Assembly: GCA_947575275.1 (NCBI GenBank)
Contig: CANPMS010000002.1
Span: forward strand, 90,478-154,477
DNA from: an uncultured Clostridium sp.
Lineage (GTDB): Bacteria; Bacillota; Clostridia; Lachnospirales; Lachnospiraceae
Direction: 5' to 3'
DNA: 64,000 bases
The notes beneath the pieces are model-generated. The model was not told where the DNA came from and made no database searches. It was given only the letters and a program-made list of their open reading frames with translations. Positions 50,001-60,055 of the stretch are shown here, piece after piece. A program made the position numbers and the translations under genes. Each line of letters starts with the position of its first letter. Position 1 is the first letter of the stretch.

Positions 50001-50759
50001 CTACTCGCCAAGATAAGCGGTGATAACCCGCTTATCATTCAGTACATCCGAGGTAATCCCCTGAGTCAGAACCTGACCAAAGTTCAATACCGTAAGCTCC
50101 TCACAGATACCGGAAACCAGCTTCATATCATGCTCAATCAGCAAAATAGTCATCTCAAAATTATCCCGCACAAAGCAGATAGTATCCATAAGCTCCGCCG
50201 TTTCATTGGGATTCATGCCCGCAGCCGGCTCGTCCAAAAGAAGCAGCTTTGGATCTGTTGCAAGAGCACGGGCGATCTCCAGCTTCCTCTGCTTGCCATA
50301 TGGAAGATTAGAAGCTTTACAGTCATACTCCCCATCCAGGTCAAAAACCTTTAACAGCTCCATTGCCCGCTCATTCATCTCCCGCTCCATCTTAAAATAA
50401 CGAGGCAGCCGAAAAAGTCCCTCAATGACAGAATACTGATAGTGATTATGCAGCCCTGCTTTCACATTATCAAGCACGCTCAACTCCTTGAACAGACGGA
50501 TGTTCTGAAACGTTCTTGCAATCCCCTCCTGATTAATCTCAATGGTCTTTTTCCCTGTAATATTCTTTTCGTCCAAAAAAATCGTCCCTGTATCCGGCTT
50601 ATAAACACCTGTAAGCAAGTTAAATACAGTGGTCTTGCCCGCTCCATTTGGTCCAATCAGCCCATAAAGCTGTCCTTTTTTAATCGTCATGCTAAAATCG
50701 TCAACTGCCTTCAGACCGCCAAAGGAAATCCCAATATTTTTCACTTCCAGCATAGCCAT
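50001..50759 (-). CDS. livG: Branched-chain amino acid ABC transporter ATP-binding protein LivG
   Basis: This 252-residue ABC ATPase has Walker A GPNGAGKTT, a signature region LPYGKQRKLEIARAL, and Walker B LLLLDEPAAGMNP, followed by the typical Liv-family NETAELM helix. It starts one base after the livM stop, with GGAGG from the livM 3' end as its Shine-Dalgarno. Confidence 0.95.
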   Translation of the reverse strand: MAMLEVKNIGISFGGLKAVDDFSMTIKKGQLYGLIGPNGAGKTTVFNLLTGVYKPDTGTIFLDEKNITGKKTIEINQEGIARTFQNIRLFKELSVLDNVKAGLHNHYQYSVIEGLFRLPRYFKMEREMNERAMELLKVFDLDGEYDCKASNLPYGKQRKLEIARALATDPKLLLLDEPAAGMNPNETAELMDTICFVRDNFEMTILLIEHDMKLVSGICEELTVLNFGQVLTQGITSDVLNDKRVITAYLGE

Positions 50760-50760
50760 A

Positions 50761-51828
50761 TTACGCAGCCTCCTTTGCAGCCGACTTACGGTTTTTCTTT
50801 AACTTATCCATCACAACAGAACGCAGCTCGATTGCTTTTGGGCTGGAGTTGAACAGCATCATCACAATCAACACAACCGCATAAATCAACATACGGTAAT
50901 CATTAAGACCCCGCAGAAGTTCCGGCAGCATGGTAAGCAGCACTGCAGCAATCATAGACCCGCGGATATTTCCCAGACCACCCAAAACCACAAACACCAG
51001 AATCATAATAGACATATTGTATCCAAAGTTTTTCGGTGTGGCCGCAAGGGTAGAAAGGTTATGGGCGTACAAAACACCTGCAACGCCGGCCAGAGCAGCA
51101 GAAATGGCAAATGCCATCAGCTTGTATTTTGTAATATTGATACCGATAGACTCGGCAGCAATCCGATTGTCGCGAATGGACATAATAGCACGCCCAGCAC
51201 GGGAATGAATCAGATTAAGTACAATAATCAGTGTAATCAATACAAGAATCACACCAATAGTAAAGGTGGAAGCCTTGGGAGTTCCCGTAATGCCCTGTGC
51301 CCCTTTGATAATCACAACGCCGGCAGTGTCCATTCCCAAAGAAGCAGTGTCTTTGATGGAAAAATGAAACCCCCGGGAGTCCAGACCCACATACATAACG
51401 TTAATCAGATTCTTAATGATCTCCCCAAAAGCAAGAGTTACGATCGCCAGATAATCACCCTTTAACCGGAGTACCGGAATACCAATCAGAATGCCGAAAA
51501 TACCCGCCGCTGACGCTCCTGCAATTAACGCCAGAAAGAACCGTAATCCCACACTGGGAATCACACCTTCCAGACACTTTGTAAGGAACGCACCGGAAAA
51601 TGCACCCACACACATAAAACCTGCATGTCCCAGACTCAGCTCACCCAAAATACCTACAGTCAGGTTTAAGGATACTGCCAAGATCACATAGGTACAGAGG
51701 GGGACCAGCAGACCTTTCATAAGGCTTGTCATATTTCCGGTTGAGCTCATAATCTGCACAAGAATCCAGCAGCCAATTACGATTGCGTATGTGATACTGC
51801 TCTGAATTAATACTTTATTTTTCTTCAT
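50761..51828 (-). CDS. livM: Branched-chain amino acid ABC transporter permease LivM
   Basis: This 355-residue permease has about nine membrane segments and the motif GELSLGHAGFMCVGAF early in the chain, typical of LivM. ATG at 51828 follows AGGTG; an in-frame GTG at 51837 is also possible. It pairs with LivH to form the channel. Confidence 0.94.
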   Translation of the reverse strand: MKKNKVLIQSSITYAIVIGCWILVQIMSSTGNMTSLMKGLLVPLCTYVILAVSLNLTVGILGELSLGHAGFMCVGAFSGAFLTKCLEGVIPSVGLRFFLALIAGASAAGIFGILIGIPVLRLKGDYLAIVTLAFGEIIKNLINVMYVGLDSRGFHFSIKDTASLGMDTAGVVIIKGAQGITGTPKASTFTIGVILVLITLIIVLNLIHSRAGRAIMSIRDNRIAAESIGINITKYKLMAFAISAALAGVAGVLYAHNLSTLAATPKNFGYNMSIMILVFVVLGGLGNIRGSMIAAVLLTMLPELLRGLNDYRMLIYAVVLIVMMLFNSSPKAIELRSVVMDKLKKNRKSAAKEAA

Positions 51829-51837
51829 CACATACAC

Positions 51838-52725
51838 CTACACTTTCTCAGTAATCTTTTTTCCCAAAATACCAGTCGGACGCACAAAAAGCACTACAAT
51901 CAACACAGAAAAGACAATCGCATCTGATAGCTGTGAAGAGATATACGCTTTTGACAGATTCTCAATCACGCCCAGCAAAAGTCCGCCGATCAGCGCTCCG
52001 GGAATAGAACCAATGCCTCCAAATACAGCAGCCACAAACGCCTTAATTCCGGGCATAGAGCCGGTGTAAGGAGTCAGGGAGGGATAGGTAGAACAGAGCA
52101 ATGCTCCTGCAATAGCTGCCAGTGCAGAGCCGATTGCAAAGGTGATAGCGATGGTTCGATCCACATTGATCCCCATAAGCGTAGCCGCTCCGCGATCTTC
52201 AGACACAGCCAGCATTGCCTGACCGATTTTTGTTTTATTAATAAAAGTGGTAAGAGCAACCATAATTACAATACACACAACAATCGTCACAATCGTTTCT
52301 CCGGAAATTTGGAGCTGTCCGCCAGCAAGCTTTAAATTAGGAACATTTACTACCGAAGTAAACTGCCGGGCATTAGAACCAAAAATCAAAAGCGCCAGAT
52401 TCTGAAGCAGATAGCTGACACCAATCGCCGTAATCAGCACGGCCAGTGAGGAGGCCCCCCTAAGAGGACGATATGCCACACGCTCAATGGTAATACCCAG
52501 CACGGTACAGACGGCAACTGCAGCCAGCACTCCAATCAAAGGGGATACCCCCAGAGAGCTTACCAAAGTAAAAATGGCAAACCCTCCTACCATGATAATA
52601 TCACCATGGGCAAAATTCAGCATCCTGGCAATGCCATATACCATAGTATATCCCAAGGCTATAATCGCATAAATACTTCCCAGACTCATACCACTTATAA
52701 AATAAGAGAGAAAACTCATACTCAT
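51838..52725 (-). CDS. livH: Branched-chain amino acid ABC transporter permease LivH
   Basis: This 295-residue permease has about eight membrane segments, with the N-terminal family motif LGSIYAIIALGYTMVYGIARMLN and FAHGDIIMVG. Two in-frame ATGs follow AAGGGG, and the second has better spacing. It heads the livHMGF unit and has its own promoter after the livJ terminator. Confidence 0.95.
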   Translation of the reverse strand: MSMSFLSYFISGMSLGSIYAIIALGYTMVYGIARMLNFAHGDIIMVGGFAIFTLVSSLGVSPLIGVLAAVAVCTVLGITIERVAYRPLRGASSLAVLITAIGVSYLLQNLALLIFGSNARQFTSVVNVPNLKLAGGQLQISGETIVTIVVCIVIMVALTTFINKTKIGQAMLAVSEDRGAATLMGINVDRTIAITFAIGSALAAIAGALLCSTYPSLTPYTGSMPGIKAFVAAVFGGIGSIPGALIGGLLLGVIENLSKAYISSQLSDAIVFSVLIVVLFVRPTGILGKKITEKV

Positions 52726-52769
52726 CTACCCCTTTACCTTTTTGTATGGAAAATGAAACATTAAGTCGA

Positions 52770-52798
52770 ATTATAACATACGCAGAAACGAAGTTCAA
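52770..52798 (-). promoter_or_regulatory. Promoter of livHMGF
   Basis: On the minus strand TTGAAC (52793-52798), 17 bases, then TATAAT (52770-52775) with a TGn extension. It lies directly after the livJ terminator. Confidence 0.82.
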
Positions 52799-52810
52799 GT
52801 GTAAATGCCA

Positions 52811-52838
52811 AAAAGGGGGACGTCTGGCGACGCCCCCC
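52811..52838 (-). terminator. Terminator after livJ
   Basis: GGGGGACGTC (52815-52824) pairs with GACGCCCCCC (52829-52838) around a tetraloop, with one wobble pair; TTTTT follows on the minus strand. Confidence 0.88.
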
Positions 52839-52916
52839 AGCCGGATTCCATCGGAAAACCGGAGTTAATATTATTCCATTTTGTCAGCACAAACTTTCAT
52901 AAAACAAATTTTTGCG

Positions 52917-54131
52917 TTACTGCATCTCGTAAGCGCCGTCCACAATTTGAAACACCTTCGGAGCTTTACCGGTTTCTCCGGCTGCATCCCAGGTCATCGC
53001 ATCACCAGTCAGACCATCAATAGAAATCTGGGTCATGGCAACCTTCATAGCATCACAAATGGTGGCATTCTCCATACTTGGAGTAATCATCGCTTTCTCA
53101 GCCGCAGCCTTCACTGCGTATACCGCATCATAAGCATCTGCTGCAAACTGGTTCGGCTCGATGCCGTAAGCTGCCACATAGGCATCAGTAAACTCCTTAT
53201 TATTCTCATCTGTGGCAGAGAACGGTGTCAGAAGCATTACACCCTCAGCCAGAGAAGTGTCAAAATTCTCAACAGTCAGAATACCGTCCATACCATCCAC
53301 GCCGAAGAAAATCGGAGAAAACCCTTTGTCAGAAGCCTGTTTTAAGATCACGGAAGCCTCCTGATAATAAATCGGCAGGAACACCAGATCAGCGCCCGCA
53401 TCCTTCGCTTTGTCCAGCTGTACGGAGAAGTCGGTATTGGTGTCGGCAGTAAAGGCCTCATCAGCAACAATCTCCAGATCCTCGTATTTTGCCGCCTCAG
53501 CCACAAACGCTTCGCGGATACCGGAAGAATATTCGGTGGAACTGTCATAAATAATAGCGACTTTAGTAGCCAGATTATAATCTACAATGTACTGTGCAGA
53601 AACCGTACCCTGATCCGGATCGGCAAAGCATACGCGGAATACGTTACTTGGATTCGCACACTCCACTGCGGAACCGGATGGAGTAATCATAAACGTATTA
53701 TCACTCTCCGCCTCGGAGGCCACTGCAATACAGGGCTTGGAGGTTGTCGTTCCCACCAGCATCTGCATTCCCCAGTCCTTCAGAGTGTTATAAGCGTTTA
53801 CAGACTTCTCCGGATCATTCTCATCATCCTGAGAATTCAGCTCAATTTTTGCGCCGCCAATACCACCGGCAGCATTAATTTCTTTTACTGCAAGGTCTGC
53901 GCCGTTTTGCACTGCAATACCGTAAGCAGCCGCCGGACCAGTCAGAGGTCCAATCACTCCGATTTTAAAGGAACCGCCCTCTGCTTCCGGCACCTCAGTG
54001 CCTTCTGATACGGTTGTCTCAGGCGCGCCGGACGCTGCAGTAGTAGTCTCACCCTGTTTATTGGAAGAGCTGCAAGCAGTCAGGGATACAGCCATCATTG
54101 TTGCTAATCCGAAACTCACTAATTTCTTCAT
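52917..54131 (-). CDS. livJ: Branched-chain amino acid ABC transporter substrate-binding lipoprotein
   Basis: This 404-residue type 1 periplasmic-binding protein begins with a signal peptide and lipobox (SLTAC, Cys20), followed by a serine/threonine linker. The binding fold shows FKIGVIGPLTGPAAAYG and GGIGGAKIEL. It delivers leucine, isoleucine or valine to LivHM. It has a perfect promoter upstream and a terminator downstream, so binding protein and transporter are transcribed separately, as in many Liv systems. Confidence 0.94.
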   Translation of the reverse strand: MKKLVSFGLATMMAVSLTACSSSNKQGETTTAASGAPETTVSEGTEVPEAEGGSFKIGVIGPLTGPAAAYGIAVQNGADLAVKEINAAGGIGGAKIELNSQDDENDPEKSVNAYNTLKDWGMQMLVGTTTSKPCIAVASEAESDNTFMITPSGSAVECANPSNVFRVCFADPDQGTVSAQYIVDYNLATKVAIIYDSSTEYSSGIREAFVAEAAKYEDLEIVADEAFTADTNTDFSVQLDKAKDAGADLVFLPIYYQEASVILKQASDKGFSPIFFGVDGMDGILTVENFDTSLAEGVMLLTPFSATDENNKEFTDAYVAAYGIEPNQFAADAYDAVYAVKAAAEKAMITPSMENATICDAMKVAMTQISIDGLTGDAMTWDAAGETGKAPKVFQIVDGAYEMQ

Positions 54132-54156
54132 AATTAATCCTCCTATTTTTTGAAAC

Positions 54157-54181
54157 AGGCTCCCCGGAAACCGGGAAGCCT
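54157..54181 (-). other. GC-rich hairpin in the livJ leader
   Basis: AGGCTCCCCGG (54157-54167) pairs with CCGGGAAGCCT (54171-54181) with one wobble. It lies between the livJ promoter and its start codon and is followed by TTTC, then A-rich sequence. It may act as an attenuator or a 5' mRNA stabiliser. Confidence 0.55.
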
Positions 54182-54200
54182 CGCCTTTAAAGCTGAACCT

Positions 54201-54229
54201 ATTATAGTTGCATCAAAAACCGTTGTCAA
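54201..54229 (-). promoter_or_regulatory. Consensus promoter of livJ
   Basis: On the minus strand TTGACA (54224-54229), 17 bases, then TATAAT (54201-54206): a perfect sigma-A promoter, implying high basal transcription of the binding protein. Confidence 0.88.
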
Positions 54230-54255
54230 GCACTTTTTTCCAAGAAGGGCGGCAT

Positions 54256-55263
54256 TTACTCCCACGGCAGATCCGGACTTTCTGCTGTTTTGTCACGCAG
54301 CATTAGGTCGCTCACTGCTTCCTTCGCGGCTTTGCCGTCGAACAGAACATGGTTCACCTCGCTGATAATCGGCATAGGCACTCCATATTTTTCCGCCAGT
54401 GCAAGCCCGGCTCTGGCGGAGTAAACGCCCTCCACCACCATGTTTACCTGCTCCATAGCTTCCTCCATGGTACAGCCCTTTCCAATCAGAATTCCTGCAC
54501 GCCTGTTTCGGCTGTGCATGCTGGCACAAGTGACAATCAAATCTCCGATACCTGTTAAACCGCAGAACGTCTCAAACGTTCCACCCATCTCCATGCCAAG
54601 ACGCCCAATCTCATACATTCCCCGGGTAATCAGAGCCGCTTTCGTATTGTCTCCATATCCCAGTCCGTCCGCAATACCTGCCGCAAGGGCAATCACGTTC
54701 TTCAACGCCCCTCCAATTTCAATGCCTAAAATATCAGGACTGATATACGTGCGAAATACCGGGCTCATAAATAGATTCTGGATATACTCTGCAGTTTTTC
54801 TGGTTCTTGCCCCTGCTACACAGGTAGTCGGCAGGCCGCGGCTCACCTCCTCAGCGTGGCTCGGTCCGGACAAAACAGCCACATCAGCGTCTGGAAGCTC
54901 TTCCTCAAGAATTTGTGAGAGTGTTTTGAGGGTATCTGCTTCAATCCCTTTTGCCACATTTACAACAATCTGAGCCTTGCCGCAAAAAGGTCTCATCTTT
55001 TTTGCTGTCTCCCTTACATAGATAGAGGGAACTGCCATAACCAGAAGGTTCTTTTTATCCATAGCAGTCTGTATATCCGCGGTAAATTTCATATCCTGCG
55101 GAAGCCTAAGCTCCGGAAGATTTCTGCAGCTCAAGGTGGACTTCAGCATCTGAATTTCCTCTTTAAATGCAGACCAGACCGTTATCTGATGTCCATTATT
55201 GTGAAGAAGTGAGGCCAGCGCAATCCCCCAGGTTCCAGAACCAATTATTCCAATCTCTGCCAT
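54256..55263 (-). CDS. gpsA: Glycerol-3-phosphate dehydrogenase [NAD(P)+]
   Basis: This 335-residue enzyme makes sn-glycerol-3-phosphate for phospholipids from dihydroxyacetone phosphate. The N-terminal dinucleotide motif is GSGTWGIALA (about 8-17); the catalytic-domain motif EIGGALKNVIALAAG includes the active lysine. It follows plsY by 3 bases, an efficient pairing because PlsY acylates its product. Confidence 0.96.
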   Translation of the reverse strand: MAEIGIIGSGTWGIALASLLHNNGHQITVWSAFKEEIQMLKSTLSCRNLPELRLPQDMKFTADIQTAMDKKNLLVMAVPSIYVRETAKKMRPFCGKAQIVVNVAKGIEADTLKTLSQILEEELPDADVAVLSGPSHAEEVSRGLPTTCVAGARTRKTAEYIQNLFMSPVFRTYISPDILGIEIGGALKNVIALAAGIADGLGYGDNTKAALITRGMYEIGRLGMEMGGTFETFCGLTGIGDLIVTCASMHSRNRRAGILIGKGCTMEEAMEQVNMVVEGVYSARAGLALAEKYGVPMPIISEVNHVLFDGKAAKEAVSDLMLRDKTAESPDLPWE

Positions 55264-55266
55264 AAT

Positions 55267-55902
55267 TTATCCTTTCTTTGTCCCCAGTTTATTTTCTGTG
55301 CCATCAAGCAGCCGCCTGATATTGGCGCGGTGCCGCCAGATTCCCATGCCCGAAATAAGCGCCGCCATAACATAAAATTCCGTTAAATACTGGACGCCAA
55401 CCCCATAATCTCCCCTGCTCCCAAAGAATACCAGACCGGAAAAAAGCAGAATCATTACAAAAATCGAGCCCAGGGACACATATCTGGTCACAGCCACAGT
55501 TACGATAAATACAATCAGACAGACCAGGGTAATGCGAAGATCCAGAGAAACTAAAAGCGCCGCTGAGGCAGCAATCCCCTTTCCGCCGTGAAACCCCATA
55601 TAAAATGGGAAGTTGTGTCCCAGGATTACTCCAAACCCCGTGTACAGAAGGTACACATATACAAGCTCCGGCTGTTCTTTAAATAGAAAACGTGTCAAAA
55701 AACATGCTGCCAGCATCTTTCCTGCATCGCCGGCAAACACAATCAGTCCTGCTTTCTTTCCCATTACCCGCAAAATGTTGGTACTGCCGGAGTTCCCACT
55801 CCCATAATTTCGGATGTCTATGTTCTTGGATTTGCTGTACAGATAGCCTGTCTGAAAAAGTCCCAACACATATCCCATACAAAGGCACAATATTCTTCCC
55901 AT
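55267..55902 (-). CDS. plsY: Glycerol-3-phosphate acyltransferase PlsY
   Basis: This 211-residue polytopic membrane enzyme acylates glycerol-3-phosphate using acyl phosphate. The three family motifs are present: SGNSGSTNILR, GHNFPFYMGFHGGKGIA and the later VTRYVSLGS region. Its ATG follows the der stop codon directly, with AGGAG inside the der 3' end. Confidence 0.95.
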   Translation of the reverse strand: MGRILCLCMGYVLGLFQTGYLYSKSKNIDIRNYGSGNSGSTNILRVMGKKAGLIVFAGDAGKMLAACFLTRFLFKEQPELVYVYLLYTGFGVILGHNFPFYMGFHGGKGIAASAALLVSLDLRITLVCLIVFIVTVAVTRYVSLGSIFVMILLFSGLVFFGSRGDYGVGVQYLTEFYVMAALISGMGIWRHRANIRRLLDGTENKLGTKKG

Positions 55903-57231
55903 TTATCTCTCCTTTCCGGAGCGTTCCCGGATAATAAACTTCAAAGCGGTTCCCTTAAATCCAAAGGACTCGCGAATCTTGTTTTCCAGATACCTGACAT
56001 AGGAAAAATGCATCAGCTCCCTGTCATTCACAAAGATAACAAAGGCAGGCGGCTTTACCGCAACCTGGGTCATATAATAGAGCTTCAGACGTTTTCCCTT
56101 GTCGGAGGGCGGCTGCTGCATCGCCACTGCTTCTGTCATAATTTCGTTGAGCACGCCTGTGGCTATGCGCAGGGTCTGATTTCCCCTCACCATATCAATC
56201 AAATCAAACAATTTGTTTAAACGCTGCCCGGTTACTGCAGAGATAAATAACAGCTCTGCATACTGCATAAAAGACAAAGTATCACGGATTTTTCTGGTAA
56301 ATTCGTAAATGGTCTTATCATTTTTTTCAATGGCATCCCATTTATTGACGGCCACAATAATTCCTTTGCCGCGGTCATGGGCGATCCCTGCGATTTTGGC
56401 ATCCTGCTCAGTCACTCCCTCGGAGGCATCAATCACCAAAATTACCATATCAGCGCGCTCCACAGCGGAGACTGTACGGATAATACTGTACCGTTCCAGA
56501 TCTTCCTTAATCCTGCTCTTGCGGCGCAGTCCCGCAGTATCAATAAATACATACTCCGTACCGTTATAGACTACCTCCGTATCCACCGCGTCCCGGGTGG
56601 TTCCCGCAACATTGGAGACAATCACACGGTTTTCACCAATCAGCTTGTTGATGATGGAAGACTTGCCCACATTCGGCTTCCCAACGATTGCAATGCGGGG
56701 GCGGTCATCTTCCTCTTCCTCTGTCTCCTCTGTATGAAAATGTTTTGCAACCTCATCAAGCAAATCGCCAATTCCCAAACGTGATGCGGCAGAAACCGGC
56801 ATTGGGTCTCCGATTCCCAAGCTGTAAAACTCGTAGATGTCATTGCCGAATTTCTGTATGCTGTCCACCTTGTTAACCGCCAGCACCACAGGTTTGCCGG
56901 ATTTGCGGAGCATATCTGCCACCTTGGAGTCAGAATCCTGAAGTCCCTGGCGTACATCTACAATAAAAATAATCACATTAGCAGTGTCAATGGCAATCTG
57001 TGCCTGCTCCCGCATCTGAGACAAGATAATATCCCTACTGTCCGGCTCAATACCTCCCGTATCAACCAGCGTAAAGTTCATATTCAGCCAGGTACATTCC
57101 GCATAAATGCGATCCCTGGTCACACCGGGCGTATCCTTTACGATGGAGATGGTCTCACCTGCCAGCACATTAAACAAAGTAGACTTCCCCACATTCGGCC
57201 GCCCCACAATTGCCACAATTGGTTTACTCAT
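55903..57231 (-). CDS. der: Ribosome-associated GTPase Der (EngA)
   Basis: This 442-residue protein has two tandem GTPase domains and a C-terminal KH-like domain. Each G domain has its P-loop ([11 protein letters not shown] and [11 protein letters not shown]), and both DTGG/DTAG and NKVD/NKWD motifs are visible. Der is needed for 50S assembly. It lies between the DUF512 radical-SAM gene and plsY, with one-base spacings. Confidence 0.97.
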   Translation of the reverse strand: MSKPIVAIVGRPNVGKSTLFNVLAGETISIVKDTPGVTRDRIYAECTWLNMNFTLVDTGGIEPDSRDIILSQMREQAQIAIDTANVIIFIVDVRQGLQDSDSKVADMLRKSGKPVVLAVNKVDSIQKFGNDIYEFYSLGIGDPMPVSAASRLGIGDLLDEVAKHFHTEETEEEEDDRPRIAIVGKPNVGKSSIINKLIGENRVIVSNVAGTTRDAVDTEVVYNGTEYVFIDTAGLRRKSRIKEDLERYSIIRTVSAVERADMVILVIDASEGVTEQDAKIAGIAHDRGKGIIVAVNKWDAIEKNDKTIYEFTRKIRDTLSFMQYAELLFISAVTGQRLNKLFDLIDMVRGNQTLRIATGVLNEIMTEAVAMQQPPSDKGKRLKLYYMTQVAVKPPAFVIFVNDRELMHFSYVRYLENKIRESFGFKGTALKFIIRERSGKER

Positions 57232-57232
57232 A

Positions 57233-58633
57233 TTATATCTCCTTTAATTCGTATCCCTGATATACGATTTCCTCGTCTGTCAAATCATATAAGATGTCCG
57301 CTTGACTGTCAATCTTTAAAACAGCATTCACCAGATCATGACCGCCTGATTTTACAATATTTACCGGAATCTGTAAAGCTTCTTCCACCTGACTTCGGGT
57401 CACATCATCCAAAAACACTTCCTCACCACTGCGGAACATACAGGAGGGAAGTAAAAGCCGCTCTCCCAGCGTTTCTCCCGAAAGCTGCTTTATAATGTCC
57501 TGCCCCGTAACCAGTCCCGCCACTGTAATGGTTTCACCGAAAAAGTCATTGCGGATTGCATACAGGTTCACCTTCTTTTCCGGGCAGAAAGCCGAAAGCT
57601 TGTCCAGCTGTTTTTTCAGATACGGGTAGGCAAGGCGCCCTGTGGCAATAGAGAGAGTCTCCGGCTCTTTGGAAAACTTATACCCTTCTCGTTTTAATGC
57701 TTCAATCGCCCTGTCCACTTCCGCATCCAGCAGCCGCAGCATTCCCACTCCGTTTTCAAGCTGAGGATAACTGTCATACCGCTCCTCCTCAGGCAGCGGC
57801 CGCCCCGCTAAAATATAAAGCTCATCACTTGCATGGATAAAATGTACTCCATGCTCAGAATAAAGCTTTTTCTGCCAGCCCTCGATAATTTCAAGCGTCT
57901 GAACGGCATCCTCCTTACTGAACGATTCCAAATGGTGCAGACCTTCACGGAATTTTGACAATCCCACCGGTACCACCGATACACTCTGCATAAATGGTAT
58001 ATACTTTGACAAATCACCAATCGTCCGATTTAACTCTTCGCCGTCGTTCACTCCTTTACACAGTACAACCTGACCATTCATAGGGATTTGAGCCTCATAA
58101 AGCATATCAATTTTTTTCAGCGCCTCCCCGGCAAAGCGGTTGTGCAGCATTTCACAGCGAAGCTTGGGATTTGTGGTGTGTACAGAAATATTAATCGGCG
58201 CCAGTTTAAAGTCAATAATGCGCTGAATATCACGATCCTTCATATTGGTCAGGGTGATATAATTCCCCTGCAAAAACGACAGTCTGGAATCATCATCCTT
58301 AAAATACAGGGTATCCCTCATTCCAGGCGGCATCTGGTCAATAAAGCAGAAGATGCACTTATTGCAGCAGGATTTGTAATCACTCATCAGTCCGTTTTCA
58401 AAGGTGATTCCCAGATCCTCATAATCATTTTCTATCTCAAGTTCCCACAGCTCGCCGTCAGCCTTCTCCACCAGCATGACCATACTCTCGCTGTCCACAT
58501 AATATTCATAATCAAAAATATCTTCTACCTCGTTGCCATTGATGGCAAGAAGCTTGTCTCCGGCCTCCAGCTCCAGCTCCTCAGCAATCGAACCGGAATC
58601 CACAGACTTTATCAGATGTCCTTTATTCTTCAT
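57233..58633 (-). CDS. DUF512 radical-SAM protein with PDZ domain
   Basis: This 466-residue protein has an N-terminal PDZ-like domain (about 5-70), a radical-SAM-like centre with [12 protein letters not shown] supplying a CxxxCxxC-type cluster, and a C-terminal DUF512 domain. The family is widespread in anaerobic Firmicutes and is regularly found next to der. Its reaction is unknown. ATG at 58633 with AAGGAG 7 bases upstream is the start. It has a promoter TTTACA-N17-TATGAT. Confidence 0.9.
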   Translation of the reverse strand: MKNKGHLIKSVDSGSIAEELELEAGDKLLAINGNEVEDIFDYEYYVDSESMVMLVEKADGELWELEIENDYEDLGITFENGLMSDYKSCCNKCIFCFIDQMPPGMRDTLYFKDDDSRLSFLQGNYITLTNMKDRDIQRIIDFKLAPINISVHTTNPKLRCEMLHNRFAGEALKKIDMLYEAQIPMNGQVVLCKGVNDGEELNRTIGDLSKYIPFMQSVSVVPVGLSKFREGLHHLESFSKEDAVQTLEIIEGWQKKLYSEHGVHFIHASDELYILAGRPLPEEERYDSYPQLENGVGMLRLLDAEVDRAIEALKREGYKFSKEPETLSIATGRLAYPYLKKQLDKLSAFCPEKKVNLYAIRNDFFGETITVAGLVTGQDIIKQLSGETLGERLLLPSCMFRSGEEVFLDDVTRSQVEEALQIPVNIVKSGGHDLVNAVLKIDSQADILYDLTDEEIVYQGYELKEI

Positions 58634-58652
58634 GATTTCACTCCTTCTTCCT

Positions 58653-58681
58653 ATCATATCAACAATCCTATTTTTTGTAAA
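58653..58681 (-). promoter_or_regulatory. Promoter of the DUF512-der-plsY-gpsA operon
   Basis: On the minus strand TTTACA (58676-58681), 17 bases, then TATGAT (58653-58658), about 20 bases before the start codon's Shine-Dalgarno. Confidence 0.75.
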
Positions 58682-58724
58682 GAAATCCCACTTTTGTTTT
58701 TTTTACAAAATACTACAAGGAGTA

Positions 58725-58754
58725 TTGACGACACACTTTTTTAAATGGTATAAA
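58725..58754 (+). promoter_or_regulatory. Promoter of prs
   Basis: TTGACG (58725-58730), 18 bases, then TATAAA (58749-58754), about 50 bases upstream of the prs start. Confidence 0.72.
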
Positions 58755-58806
58755 TAAATTGGGAATTTTTGTAGTTTCAAATCTGATTTACAAAGGAGTA
58801 TGAATC

Positions 58807-60015
58807 ATGCCCAACAATTATGTATTTAACGATGTGCTTCCGGTTGCACCCTTAAAGATTGCGGCGCTGGAAAGCTGCAGGGAATTTGCCCATAAAGTAA
58901 ACGACCATATCGTTACATTTCGCAAACACGACACAGAGGAACTTTTAAAACGCCAGAAGGATTTAAATTACCGTGGTTATCATGTGAATTCTTATCTCCT
59001 GGACTGTAGCTGCCCCCGGTTCGGCTCTGGGGAGGCGAAAGGAATCGTAAAAGAATCCGTGCGGGGCGCCGACCTGTTTGTTATGGTAGACGTGACCAAT
59101 TACAGTATTCCCTATACCGTATGCGGTTATACGAACCATATGTCTCCAGACGACCATTTCCAGGACTTAAAGCGCGTAATTGGCGCCTCCATTGCGACGG
59201 CACACCGTGTCAATGTGATTATGCCTTTTTTGTATGAGGGACGCCAGCACAAGCGTACCAAACGTGAGTCCCTGGACTGTGCCATGGCACTGGAAGAGCT
59301 GATTGCTATGGGCGTCTCAAATATTATTACCTTTGATGCCCACGATCCTCGTGTACAGAATGCAATTCCCCTAAGCGGATTTGACAATTTTATGCCCACC
59401 TACCAGTTTGTCAAAACCCTCTTTGCCCACGATAAATCCTTAAGAATCGATAAAGACCACTTAATGGTAGTCAGCCCGGATGAAGGAGCAATGAACCGTG
59501 CAGTCTACCTGGCCAACAACTTAAGCGTCGATATGGGCATGTTTTACAAGCGCCGGGATTACTCCAGAGTGGTGGACGGCCGCAACCCGATTGTGGCACA
59601 TGAATTCCTTGGTTCCTCCGTTGAGGGTAAAACGGTATTGATTGTGGATGATATGATTTCCTCAGGAGAAAGTATGTTGGACACAGCGCGGGAGCTGAAG
59701 GAGAGAAAAGCCGCAAAGGTCATTATCTGCTGTACCTTTGGGCTGTTTACCAGCGGCCTGGAGAAATTTGACGACTTTTATGGAAAGGGTTACATAGACC
59801 ATGTAATCACCACTAATTTAAACTATCGGCCGCAGGAGCTGCTGCAGCGCGAGTGGTATATTGAGGCAGATATGAGCAAGTACACGGCTGCCATCATCAA
59901 TTCTTTCAACCACGATGTGTCCATCGGCGCTGCACTTAGTCCCACGGAAAAAATCCAGCGGCTTGTTAAAAACTATCAGGCAGATGGCTATGAGTACTTT
60001 CAAACAATTATATAA
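58807..60015 (+). CDS. prs: Ribose-phosphate pyrophosphokinase, long form
   Basis: This 402-residue enzyme makes PRPP from ribose-5-phosphate and ATP. The PRPP-binding loop is VDDMISSGES near residues 280-290, and an earlier GYTNHMSPDDHF region and PFLYEGRQHKRTKRE correspond to the ATP-binding flexible loop. The chain is about 85 residues longer than the classical 315-residue enzymes, which is usual for the clostridial long form. It is the only plus-strand gene in the last 55 kb. AAGGAG lies 8 bases before the ATG. Confidence 0.92.
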   Translation: MPNNYVFNDVLPVAPLKIAALESCREFAHKVNDHIVTFRKHDTEELLKRQKDLNYRGYHVNSYLLDCSCPRFGSGEAKGIVKESVRGADLFVMVDVTNYSIPYTVCGYTNHMSPDDHFQDLKRVIGASIATAHRVNVIMPFLYEGRQHKRTKRESLDCAMALEELIAMGVSNIITFDAHDPRVQNAIPLSGFDNFMPTYQFVKTLFAHDKSLRIDKDHLMVVSPDEGAMNRAVYLANNLSVDMGMFYKRRDYSRVVDGRNPIVAHEFLGSSVEGKTVLIVDDMISSGESMLDTARELKERKAAKVIICCTFGLFTSGLEKFDDFYGKGYIDHVITTNLNYRPQELLQREWYIEADMSKYTAAIINSFNHDVSIGAALSPTEKIQRLVKNYQADGYEYFQTII

Positions 60016-60026
60016 AAGAATTCTAT

Positions 60027-60055
60027 GAGAGTTCCTAAAACGGAACTCTCTTTTA
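60027..60055. terminator. Bidirectional terminator between prs and pgeF
   Basis: GAGAGTTCC (60027-60035) pairs perfectly with GGAACTCTC (60042-60050) and is followed by TTTTATTT, overlapping the pgeF stop codon. Confidence 0.85.

Noticed and set aside
58682..58724. PurR operator upstream of prs
   Set aside because: No PurBox-like pair was found, only AT-rich inverted repeats.
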